NCBI RefSeq assembly: GCF_014251555.1
Contig: NZ_CP059190.1
Coordinates: 360,947 to 424,946, forward strand
DNA from: Blattabacterium cuenoti
GTDB taxonomy: Bacteria; Bacteroidota; Bacteroidia; Flavobacteriales; Blattabacteriaceae
Direction: 5' to 3'
DNA length: 64,000 nucleotides
This document shows, one piece after another, positions 56,966 to 64,000 of the stretch (its first letter is position 1; each line of letters begins with the position of its first letter). The notes below the pieces were generated by a model, which searched no databases, was not told the origin of the DNA, and was given only the letters and a program-made list of their open reading frames with translations. The translations under genes and the position numbers were made by a program.

Positions 56966-57793
56966 TTAAAAATTATCTATATCAATTTTTTTGTTTTGAA
57001 AAGGATCCTCTTCGAATGATTGAATATTAAGTTCTTTGTAAATATAACGAAAAGTAGAAAGTAAACAAGGATATCCATCAATAATAGCTATATTATGTTC
57101 ATAATGAGCAGATATTTTTTCATCTAAAGTGGTGATTGTCCATCCATCTTTATGAAATAATATTTCGGACGTACCCAAATTAATCATAGGTTCTACAGAA
57201 AGAACCAATCCATTTTTTAATTGAAACCCTTTTCCTTTTTTTCCAAAATTAGGAATTTGAGGATCTTCATGCATTTCTTTACCAAGTCCATGACCTACAA
57301 GATCTTTGACCACACTGTACCCATTTTTTTCAATGTAAGATTGTATAGAATAACCTATATCTCCAGTATGATTTCCGGTTCTACATTTGGAAATTCCAAT
57401 ATAAAGAGATTTTTTAGAACAATTAAGAAATTTTTTTATGTCGTTAGAAACAGTTCCAACTTCAAAAGTGTAAGCATGTTCTCCATAAAAGCCATTCATA
57501 TAAACCCCACAATCTATAGACAAAATGTCTCCTTCACACAAAGGAGATTGATTAGGAATACCATGCACTACTTGATGATTTGGAGAAACACATAAAGTAT
57601 TTGGAAAGTCATATAAACCTAAAAAAGCTGGCTCTCCACCGTGATCACGAATAAAATTTTCTGCAAGTTTATCTAGAAAAAGAGTATTCACACCAGGTTT
57701 AACTTCTTTAGCTAACATTCCTAATGTTTTAGAAACTAAAAAAGCACTTTTTTTGATTAAGATTATTTCTTCAATAGTTTTTAACTGTATCAA
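56966..57793 (-). CDS. map: Methionine aminopeptidase type I, with a metal-ligand Asp-to-Glu change
   Basis: It removes the N-terminal Met from nascent proteins. The pita-bread fold shows HQVVHGIPN (substrate His, about residue 73), LSIDCGVYMNGFYGEHAYTF with the first ligand Asp, DLVGHGLGKEMHEDPQIPN (ligand His), VLSVEPMI (ligand Glu) and AHYEHNIAI (ligand Glu). The second ligand Asp, normally the D of a YGD/HGD segment, is Glu (codon GAA) here. It has 275 residues including a C-terminal extension ending KKIDIDNF. It sits between gpmI and rpsL rather than beside secY/infA. Confidence 0.94.
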   Translation of the reverse strand: MIQLKTIEEIILIKKSAFLVSKTLGMLAKEVKPGVNTLFLDKLAENFIRDHGGEPAFLGLYDFPNTLCVSPNHQVVHGIPNQSPLCEGDILSIDCGVYMNGFYGEHAYTFEVGTVSNDIKKFLNCSKKSLYIGISKCRTGNHTGDIGYSIQSYIEKNGYSVVKDLVGHGLGKEMHEDPQIPNFGKKGKGFQLKNGLVLSVEPMINLGTSEILFHKDGWTITTLDEKISAHYEHNIAIIDGYPCLLSTFRYIYKELNIQSFEEDPFQNKKIDIDNF

Positions 57794-57800
57794 AACACAA

Positions 57801-59342
57801 TTATTTTTTTCGACATTTTATAATAGAAGTTCCACTCATTACATGAGGAATAGGTAATTCCATTAATTGAAGTATGGTAGGAGCCACATCTGATAAAGAT
57901 ACTCCCTCTCTTAGCAAAAGATTTTGTTTTTTTATTTCTTGATCTAAAAGAATAAAAGGGACTAAAGATGTAGTATGAGCAGTATTAGGACTTCCATCAG
58001 GATTAATCATATAATCTGCATTTCCATGATCTCCTACTATAATAACTGTGTATGAATTTTTTATTGCTTCTTCAGAACAAAATTTTGTATATTGATCAAC
58101 GTATTCACAAGCTTTTATTGTCTCTTTCATTTTTCCAGTATGACCTACCATATCTGGATTCGCAAAATTTAAGCAAATAAAATCTGAACTCTTTCTTTTT
58201 AATTCAGGAATAATTTTTTTCACAATATTTTCTGCACTCATTTCAGGTTTTAAATCATAAGTAAACACTTTAGGAGATTCACATAAAATTCTAGTTTCTT
58301 TATCAAAAGGGATTTCTCTTCCTCCCGAGAAAAAAAAAGTAACATGTGGATATTTTTCTGTTTCAGCTATACGAATCTGTTTTTTCCCTTCTTTTTCCAA
58401 AATTTCACCTAATGTTTCTGGCAAACACTCTTTTTCAAAAAGAACATGAATATCTTTATATTTAGGATTAAAACAGGTCATAGTTATGTAACTAAATAAA
58501 TTTAACTTTCTTATACCTGAAAAAGAATTATATCCAGTCAATAGTTCTGTGATTTGTCTAGAACGATCTGATCGAAAATTAAAACAAAAAACAACATCTC
58601 CATCTTCTATTTTTGAAATAGGAATTCCTTGACTGTCAGTAATTATTAAAGGAGGTAAAAATTCATCTGTCACTCCATTTTTATATGATTCTTCTATAGA
58701 TGAAAAAACATTTTTAGTATAAAAACCTTTTGAATAAACCATTGCGTAATATGCTTTTTTAGTTCTTTCCCATCTATGATCACGATCCATTGAATAATAT
58801 CTTCCTATAATAGAAGATAGTTTTCCAACGTATTTTCTAGTTTTTTTTAAAAGTTCTTTGATATAAAAAATGCTTTTATTTGGGGATGAATCTCTTCCAT
58901 CTGTGAACACATGTATAAAAACATCTTTTATTTTTTTTTCACAAGCTATTTTAAGTAAAGCAAAAAGATGATTCATGTGTGAATGGACACCTCCATCAGA
59001 TAATAATCCAATAAAGTGTATTCTTTTTTTGGATAGACGGATCTTATCTAAAATAGGGCTGACTTTTTTCCTGAAAAAACCACTTTCAATAGACGCATTT
59101 ATTTTTTCTAAACTTTGAATAACTTTTCGTCCAGATCCTAAACTTATATGACCTACTTCAGAATTTCCCATTTGACCTTTGGGTAATCCGACATAAGATC
59201 CTGAAGCTTCTAATTTGCTAGAAGGATAATTTTTATAACAAAAATCAATGAACGGAGTGTTAGCTTGTTCTATAGCAGAAGAAGATGAATTTGTAGAAGA
59301 AAAACCCCAACCATCCAAAATTATTAACATTAGTTTTTTCAT
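57801..59342 (-). CDS. gpmI: 2,3-Bisphosphoglycerate-independent phosphoglycerate mutase
   Basis: It interconverts 3- and 2-phosphoglycerate using two metal ions and a phosphoserine. The start KLMLIILDGWGFS gives the first metal Asp, and MGNSEVGHISLGSGR (about residue 58) holds the catalytic Ser. VFTDGRDSSPNKS, YYSMDRDHRWERTKKAY, NFANPDMVGHTGKM and IIVGDHGNADYMI complete the active site. It has 513 residues. It lies within the translation block, 4 bases after tsf and 7 before map. It connects pgk and eno in lower glycolysis. Confidence 0.97.
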   Translation of the reverse strand: MKKLMLIILDGWGFSSTNSSSSAIEQANTPFIDFCYKNYPSSKLEASGSYVGLPKGQMGNSEVGHISLGSGRKVIQSLEKINASIESGFFRKKVSPILDKIRLSKKRIHFIGLLSDGGVHSHMNHLFALLKIACEKKIKDVFIHVFTDGRDSSPNKSIFYIKELLKKTRKYVGKLSSIIGRYYSMDRDHRWERTKKAYYAMVYSKGFYTKNVFSSIEESYKNGVTDEFLPPLIITDSQGIPISKIEDGDVVFCFNFRSDRSRQITELLTGYNSFSGIRKLNLFSYITMTCFNPKYKDIHVLFEKECLPETLGEILEKEGKKQIRIAETEKYPHVTFFFSGGREIPFDKETRILCESPKVFTYDLKPEMSAENIVKKIIPELKRKSSDFICLNFANPDMVGHTGKMKETIKACEYVDQYTKFCSEEAIKNSYTVIIVGDHGNADYMINPDGSPNTAHTTSLVPFILLDQEIKKQNLLLREGVSLSDVAPTILQLMELPIPHVMSGTSIIKCRKK

Positions 59343-59346
59343 TCAA

Positions 59347-60162
59347 TTAAATACTTACTCTTTTGAAGAAATTTATTTTTAAATTCTTATTATATTTATT
59401 TAAATATTCTTGAATATTTATTTTGTTATCCTTTATGAATTTCTGATTCAGAAGAGTATTATTTAAAACAAATTTTTTAATTTTTCCTTGAATAATCTTT
59501 TGCATCATATCGTCTGATCTTATTTCTGTTTTTACTTGATTTTTGATGATATCTACTTCTTTTTTCATGAGTTTATTTGGGATTTCATCCTCATTTATAG
59601 CTATAGGATTCATAGCTGTAATATGCATTGCTATATTTCTAGCTACAGATATATTTATTTCAGAAGAAAATCCAACTAATGTTGCAATTTTATGATTGTT
59701 ATGAGTATAATCTATGACAAATGGAGAATCTATTCTTTCAAAAATTTTTAATTCCAATTTTTCTCCTACTACTCCCATGTGACTGACAATCATTTCTTTC
59801 ACACTGTTCATTTCATGATAATAACTGGATAAAAAATCTTCTTTAGTATGACATGATAAAGATTTTTTAGATAGCATAGATAAAAAACTTAAAAATTCGT
59901 AACTCTTAGATAGAAAATCAGTTTCACAACTAAGGCCTATAATTGTTCCAGAAGAATGATCAGAACTTATAGAAGAAATAACAGCTCCATCTTTCATCTG
60001 AAAAGATGATCTATTGATTGCTATTTTTTCTCCCTTTTTTCTTAAAATAAGAATGGCTTCGTCTATATTTCCGTTGGAATCAATCAAAGCTTTTTTGCAA
60101 TCCATTATTCCAACACCTGTCATCTTTCTAAGTTTATTAATTTGATATACAGGAATTTTCAT
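59347..60162 (-). CDS. tsf: Elongation factor Ts
   Basis: It is the nucleotide exchange factor for EF-Tu. The N-terminal domain reads INKLRKMTGVGIMDCKKAL and the core has the conserved GTIIGLSCETDFLSKS (about residue 71) that contacts EF-Tu, then IAMHITAMNP. It has 271 residues. The start overlaps the rpsB stop by 4 bases, the common rpsB-tsf arrangement. Confidence 0.97.
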   Translation of the reverse strand: MKIPVYQINKLRKMTGVGIMDCKKALIDSNGNIDEAILILRKKGEKIAINRSSFQMKDGAVISSISSDHSSGTIIGLSCETDFLSKSYEFLSFLSMLSKKSLSCHTKEDFLSSYYHEMNSVKEMIVSHMGVVGEKLELKIFERIDSPFVIDYTHNNHKIATLVGFSSEINISVARNIAMHITAMNPIAINEDEIPNKLMKKEVDIIKNQVKTEIRSDDMMQKIIQGKIKKFVLNNTLLNQKFIKDNKINIQEYLNKYNKNLKINFFKRVSI

Positions 60163-60884
60163 GATTTTTTATTTGTATGATTTTTTTCTTCACGTTCATT
60201 TTTGTTGATTAAAATTCCATTTTGAATAGCTTCTACCACAAATTTCAAAATAATATCTATTGATTTGGATGAATCATCATTAGAAGGGATAGGATATTGA
60301 ATCCCATTCGGATCAGTGTTAGTATCTACCATAGCAAATATAGGAATTCTCAACTTTTTAGCTTCTGTCAATGCTATTTTCTCTTTGTTTGGATCTACCA
60401 AAAAAATACCACCTGGTATATGATTCATGTTTGAAATACTTCCTAAATTTTTATGTAATTTATCATATAATCGATTAACTAATAATCTTTCTTTTTTGGA
60501 CAAAGTATTAAAAGTTCCATTTTTTTTCATTTTTTCTATACTATTCATTTTTTTAACAGATTTACGAATAGTTGTAAAATTTGTCAACAATCCACCTAAC
60601 CATCTTTCTGTTACACAAGGCATATTTATACTCTTTGCATAAGAATAAACTTTTTCCTTAGCTTGAGCTTTAGTTCCAACTAACAATATTTTTTTTCCAG
60701 TTATTGCTATTTTTTTTAATCCATTGCAAGCTTCTTCAAGTTTATAAATTGTTTTTGATAAATCAATAATATGGATCCCTCCTTTTTTCATAAAAATAAA
60801 AGGACGCATATTTGGATTCCATTTTCGTGCAATATGTCCAAAATGAACTCCAGCTTTCAACAAATCTTTAGTATTAATTTTCAT
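60159..60884 (-). CDS. rpsB: 30S ribosomal protein S2
   Basis: S2 bridges the 30S head and body. It starts KDLLKAGVHFGHIARKWNP and contains MKKGGIHIIDLSKT, VTERWLGGLLTNFTTIRKS and VDTNTDPNGIQYPIPSNDD (about residue 188). It has 241 residues with a charged C-terminal tail. It lies 32 bases after rpsI. Confidence 0.98.
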   Translation of the reverse strand: MKINTKDLLKAGVHFGHIARKWNPNMRPFIFMKKGGIHIIDLSKTIYKLEEACNGLKKIAITGKKILLVGTKAQAKEKVYSYAKSINMPCVTERWLGGLLTNFTTIRKSVKKMNSIEKMKKNGTFNTLSKKERLLVNRLYDKLHKNLGSISNMNHIPGGIFLVDPNKEKIALTEAKKLRIPIFAMVDTNTDPNGIQYPIPSNDDSSKSIDIILKFVVEAIQNGILINKNEREEKNHTNKKS

Positions 60885-60916
60885 TTTTATTTTTCAGTTT
60901 TTCTATTCCTAACGTT

Positions 60917-61297
60917 CTAACGTTTTGAAAATTGGTACTTTTTTCTAGCTTTTTTTCGACCAAACTTTTTTCTTTCAACTTCTCTAGAGTCGCGAGTTAA
61001 TAATCCCTCAAACTTTAATTTGCTTCTATGTTTTAGATCAAATTGACAAAGCGCACGAGATATTGCAAGACGAATCGCTTCTGCCTGTCCATTAAATCCT
61101 CCTCCAAACACTTTGATATTCATATCAAATTGATCTAATTTATCTATAATTTTAATAGGATATAAAATTTTTTGATGAACATATTTTGGAAAATACTGAT
61201 CCAATTTTTTGGAATTGATAGTTATTAATCCATTCCCTAGTTTTAAATAAACACGGGCAAGAGATCTTTTCCTCCTTCCTATAGTATGATGTATCAT
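60917..61297 (-). CDS. rpsI: 30S ribosomal protein S9
   Basis: S9 reaches the P-site tRNA with its C-terminal tail. It has TIGRRKRSLARVYLKLGNG, the signature FGGGFNGQAEAIRLAISRAL and the basic end RKKFGRKKARKKYQFSKR. It has 126 residues. It lies 8 bases after rplM. Confidence 0.98.
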   Translation of the reverse strand: MIHHTIGRRKRSLARVYLKLGNGLITINSKKLDQYFPKYVHQKILYPIKIIDKLDQFDMNIKVFGGGFNGQAEAIRLAISRALCQFDLKHRSKLKFEGLLTRDSREVERKKFGRKKARKKYQFSKR

Positions 61298-61305
61298 GAT
61301 ACTTT

Positions 61306-61752
61306 TTAATTCAACTTAAATAAAATAGGTTTTTGAGCTTCATGTTTGTGATTGGATTTTTGATAAACATGAAGATTTTTCAAAATTGAACGTCCTAAAC
61401 GATTTTTAGGAAGCATTCCTTTTACTGCTTTGTATATCAATATTCTGGAATCTTTATTAAACAAATTTTTAACAGCAGTTTCCTTTTTCCCTCCAGGATA
61501 TCCAGTATAACGGATATATTTTTTATAATTCCATTTTTTTCCAGTGAGTCTAATATTATTAGAATTAATCACAATGACATGATCTCCACAATCTACATGG
61601 GGAGAAAAAAAAGGTTTATGTTTTCCTATTATAATAGAAGCTATTCTAGAAGAAAATCTACCAAGAATTTGATTAGTAGCATCCATTATTATCCATGACT
61701 TCACGATTGAATCTTTTTTGGATGAAGTTGTCTTTAAACTTAACGGATCCAT
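61306..61752 (-). CDS. rplM: 50S ribosomal protein L13
   Basis: L13 is an early 50S assembly protein. The start at 61752 (MDPLSLKTTSSKKD) is chosen because it matches Bacteroidota L13 starts and gives 148 residues. The frame is open up to 61890, but that part is low-complexity with no family similarity. KPFFSPHVDCGDHVIVINSN and the signature GMLPKNRLGRSILKNLHVY are intact. It is the first gene of the long minus-strand translation block. Confidence 0.96.
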   Translation of the reverse strand: MDPLSLKTTSSKKDSIVKSWIIMDATNQILGRFSSRIASIIIGKHKPFFSPHVDCGDHVIVINSNNIRLTGKKWNYKKYIRYTGYPGGKKETAVKNLFNKDSRILIYKAVKGMLPKNRLGRSILKNLHVYQKSNHKHEAQKPILFKLN

Positions 61753-61944
61753 ATTTTTTTTATTTTTTGTAATATAAGAAATTTTAAAAATATTCATAAG
61801 ATGACTTTTTGTCATAAAAAACTTTTTTTTCAAAAGCTTTTTATTGTCATACATTTTGCTACCTTTATTTATAAAGGGTTTTATTTTCATTATGGCATAA
61901 TGATTGAAGAGCTATTGGGAGACTAACTAATATGAAAAAACGTA
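61753..61944. promoter_or_regulatory. Divergent rplM/dnaK control region with three dyads
   Basis: The 192 bases between the two divergent genes hold three inverted repeats: ATGAC-ttttt-GTCAT (61801-61815), CCTTTAT-tt-ATAAAGG (61862-61877) and CATTATG-g-CATAATG (61888-61902). TACATTTTG at 61850-61858 is a near match (one base too long) to the -7 box on the dnaK strand. The first dyad would lie in an rplM leader; the other two lie between that near-box and dnaK. Confidence 0.45.
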
Positions 61945-63846
61945 ATGAGTAAAATTATAGGAATAGATTTAGGAACAACAAATTCTTGTGTGGCCGTCAT
62001 GGAAATTAATGATCCCGTTGTTATACCTAATTCAGAAGGGAAAAGAACTACTCCATCTATAGTTGCTTTTGTAGAAGGAGGAGAAAGAAAAATAGGAGAT
62101 CCGGCAAAAAGACAAGCGGTCACCAACCCACAAAAAACTATTTTTTCAATTAAACGATTTATGGGAAGAATGTATTCGGAAGTAACAGAAGAATTAAAAC
62201 ATATTCCCTACAAAGTCATAAAAGGAGGAAATAATACACCTCGTGTAGATATAGAAAAAAGATTGTATGCTCCTCAGGAAATATCAGCAATGATTTTGCA
62301 AAAAATGAAAAAAACAGCTGAAGATTATTTAGGAGAAGAAGTTAACAGAGCCGTCATCACAGTCCCCGCCTACTTCAACGATGCGCAAAGACAAGCTACT
62401 AAAGAAGCAGGAGAAATAGCAGGATTAAAAGTAGAACGAATTATTAATGAACCAACTGCGGCCGCATTGGCTTATGGTTTAGAAAAAAGCAATCAAAATA
62501 AAAAAATAGTCGTATATGATTTAGGAGGAGGTACTTTTGATGTTTCTATTTTAGAGTTAGGAGATGGAGTTTTTGAAGTTCTTTCTACAAATGGAGACAC
62601 TCATTTAGGCGGAGATGATTTTGATCAAGTAATAATTGATCATCTTGCAAATGAATTTAAATCTAAAGAAGGATTAGATCTTAGAAAAGATCCTATGGCT
62701 TTACAACGTTTAAAAGAAGCTTCTGAAAAAGCAAAAATAGAATTATCTTCTTCTAATCAAACAGAAGTTAATCTTCCATATATTACAGCTACTGAGTCTG
62801 GTCCTAAGCATTTGGTTATTACCTTAACTCGTGCAAAATTTGAGCAACTATCAGAAAAATTAATACAACGTTCTATAAATCCTTGTTCTAAAGCCTTAAA
62901 AGATGCAAATCTAACTACTAAAGATATAGACGAAGTTCTTTTAGTAGGAGGATCTACACGTATACCTCAAGTGCAGGAAGAAGTCGAAAGATTTTTCAAA
63001 AAAAAACCATCTAAAGGAGTAAATCCAGATGAAGTGGTTGCTATTGGAGCTGCTATACAAGGTGGAGTTTTAACTGGAGATGTGCAAAATGTATTATTAT
63101 TAGATGTAACTCCTTTATCTTTAGGAATTGAAACCTTAGGAGGTGTTTTTACGAAACTTATTGAGTCTAATACAACTATTCCTACTAAAAAATCTGAAAT
63201 TTTCTCTACAGCAGCTGATAATCAATCAGCAGTCACTATACGTGTTGGACAAGGAGAAAGACCAATGTTCAATGATAATAAAGAGATAGGTCGATTTGAT
63301 TTAGTAGATATTCCACCAGCTCCTAGAGGAATCCCTCAAATAGAAGTAACTTTTGATATAGATGCTAATGGGATACTTAATGTATCTGCAAAAGATAAAG
63401 GAACGGGAAAAGAACAATCTATACGTATTGAAACTTCTTCAGGTTTGAACCAAGAAGAAATAGAAAAAATGAAAAGAGAAGCGAAAGAAAATGCTCAAAA
63501 AGATGAGAATATAAAAAAAGAAATAGAAAAATTAAATTCTGCTGACAATCAAATTTTTCAATCTGAAAAGCAGTTGAAAGACTATGGAAATAAATTATCA
63601 GAAAATAATAGAAAAAATATAGAAATTTCGTTAGAAGAATTAAAAAAAGCTCATTCTAAAAAAGATTTTTCTTCTATTGATAATAGTATGAAAAAACTGA
63701 ATGAAGCTTGGACTAATGCTTCTCAAGAACTTTATGCGGCGGAAAAAAAGAATGATCAATCAAACAAGAAAGAAAATGATGAAAAAAGGAGTGACAGTAA
63801 AGGAAATGGAAATGTACAAGATGTAGATTATGAAGAAGTAAAATAA
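61945..63846 (+). CDS. dnaK: Chaperone DnaK (Hsp70)
   Basis: This ATP-driven chaperone binds exposed hydrophobic peptides. The nucleotide-binding domain has [35 protein letters not shown], the [16 protein letters not shown] signature and [15 protein letters not shown]. The linker is [18 protein letters not shown] (about residue 383). The substrate domain and a charged lid follow, ending DVDYEEVK. It has 633 residues. dnaJ and grpE do not follow; the next gene is convergent psd. Two dyads lie upstream. Confidence 0.98.
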   Translation: MSKIIGIDLGTTNSCVAVMEINDPVVIPNSEGKRTTPSIVAFVEGGERKIGDPAKRQAVTNPQKTIFSIKRFMGRMYSEVTEELKHIPYKVIKGGNNTPRVDIEKRLYAPQEISAMILQKMKKTAEDYLGEEVNRAVITVPAYFNDAQRQATKEAGEIAGLKVERIINEPTAAALAYGLEKSNQNKKIVVYDLGGGTFDVSILELGDGVFEVLSTNGDTHLGGDDFDQVIIDHLANEFKSKEGLDLRKDPMALQRLKEASEKAKIELSSSNQTEVNLPYITATESGPKHLVITLTRAKFEQLSEKLIQRSINPCSKALKDANLTTKDIDEVLLVGGSTRIPQVQEEVERFFKKKPSKGVNPDEVVAIGAAIQGGVLTGDVQNVLLLDVTPLSLGIETLGGVFTKLIESNTTIPTKKSEIFSTAADNQSAVTIRVGQGERPMFNDNKEIGRFDLVDIPPAPRGIPQIEVTFDIDANGILNVSAKDKGTGKEQSIRIETSSGLNQEEIEKMKREAKENAQKDENIKKEIEKLNSADNQIFQSEKQLKDYGNKLSENNRKNIEISLEELKKAHSKKDFSSIDNSMKKLNEAWTNASQELYAAEKKNDQSNKKENDEKRSDSKGNGNVQDVDYEEVK

Positions 63847-63867
63847 AAAATTGATAAAGGGAGTTAA

Positions 63868-64000
63868 TTATAATGGGATAATGGAAATTTTAGTTTCCCC
63901 TCCATAAACTTTTTCTCCCTCTTTCACTAAAATTACAGAATTCAAAGGTAAAAAAACATCAATTCTAGATCCGAATTTGATAAATCCAAACTCTTCTCCC
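63868..64000 (-). CDS. psd: Phosphatidylserine decarboxylase, C-terminal part (cut by the window)
   Basis: Only the last 44 codons are in the window. They read [19 protein letters not shown], then [15 protein letters not shown] and a stop at 63870-63868. FGxIxFGSRVDxFxP, followed by a VxxGxxVxxGET segment, is the C-terminal end of the small Psd proenzyme family common in Bacteroidota. The enzyme makes phosphatidylethanolamine. The self-cleavage site lies just upstream of the visible part and cannot be checked. It converges on dnaK with a 21-base gap. Confidence 0.8.
   Translation of the reverse strand, partial: GEEFGFIKFGSRIDVFLPLNSVILVKEGEKVYGGETKISIIPL

Noticed and set aside
57221-57595. 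124-codon open frame opposite map
   Set aside because: It is antisense to map and its composition reflects the complement of that gene.
61753-61890. N-terminal extension of the L13 frame
   Set aside because: The family start is at 61752; the upstream part is Lys/Asn-rich with no similarity and covers dyad sequences.

Overview
The window is a 64 kb piece of a strongly AT-rich, densely packed bacterial chromosome. Gene content and order point to a flavobacterial (Bacteroidota) insect endosymbiont, most likely a cockroach Blattabacterium. This is inferred from content and synteny, not from a search. The Bacteroidota signs are TAnnTTTG -7 promoter boxes, a stand-alone glycogen-synthase N-domain protein, a RicT/PSP1-PBP1A neighbourhood, rplQ followed by eno, zinc-free L36 and S14, and a eukaryote-like NADP isocitrate dehydrogenase. 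The endosymbiont signs are overlapping gene ends, almost no spacers, missing members of conserved clusters (rpmD, and apparently carA and gldH), and two genes broken only at long A/T homopolymers. I see no insertion sequence, prophage, CRISPR array or defence system.

Layout. 1-7304: queA-ispB-topA, an uncharacterised gene, rsmI, asd and gmk. 7286-7872: tRNA-Pro, tRNA-Asn and rpiB, all on the minus strand and physically overlapping their neighbours. 7974-11177: pgk, sodA-folB, tRNA-Cys and hemD. 11331-14043: glmS and a glycogen-synthase-like gene. 14231-21135: rnr, coaD, ricT, PBP1A and serA. 21132-31519: a nine-gene minus-strand sulfate-to-cysteine operon (cysH, cysD, cysN, cysE, cysK/M, cobA, cysJ, cysI, and a cysG-TauE fusion). 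31678-32907: icd. 32917-37499: menaquinone genes menB, menA, an MBL hydrolase, menC and menE. 37521-40548: a small membrane protein, nhaD and eno. 40560-61752: a continuous minus-strand translation block (rplM-rpsI-rpsB-tsf-gpmI-map-str-S10-spc-alpha) with secY, infA, rpoA and fusA. 61945-63846: dnaK, then the 3' end of psd.

How the genes work together. SerA can lead into serine, CysE makes O-acetylserine, and the cys operon reduces sulfate to sulfide for the cysteine synthase. CysH carries the iron-sulfur cysteines of APS reductases, so no APS kinase is needed. CobA and the CysG domain make siroheme for CysI, and the fused TauE/TSUP domain is the only candidate sulfur-anion transporter here. 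IspB makes the polyprenyl chain that MenA attaches to the menaquinone head group. Pgk, GpmI and Eno form lower glycolysis. GlmS and PBP1A serve the cell wall.

The least ordinary observations are: the topA and menC homopolymer frameshifts, each repairable by one extra base; an rpiB stop codon lying inside tRNA-Asn; gmk ending inside an opposite-strand tRNA-Pro; a terminator-like hairpin with a short upstream reading frame before cysH; a 26-base inverted copy of glmS coding sequence just past the glmS stop; and an Asp-to-Glu change at a predicted metal ligand of methionine aminopeptidase. I found no wholly new multi-gene system.
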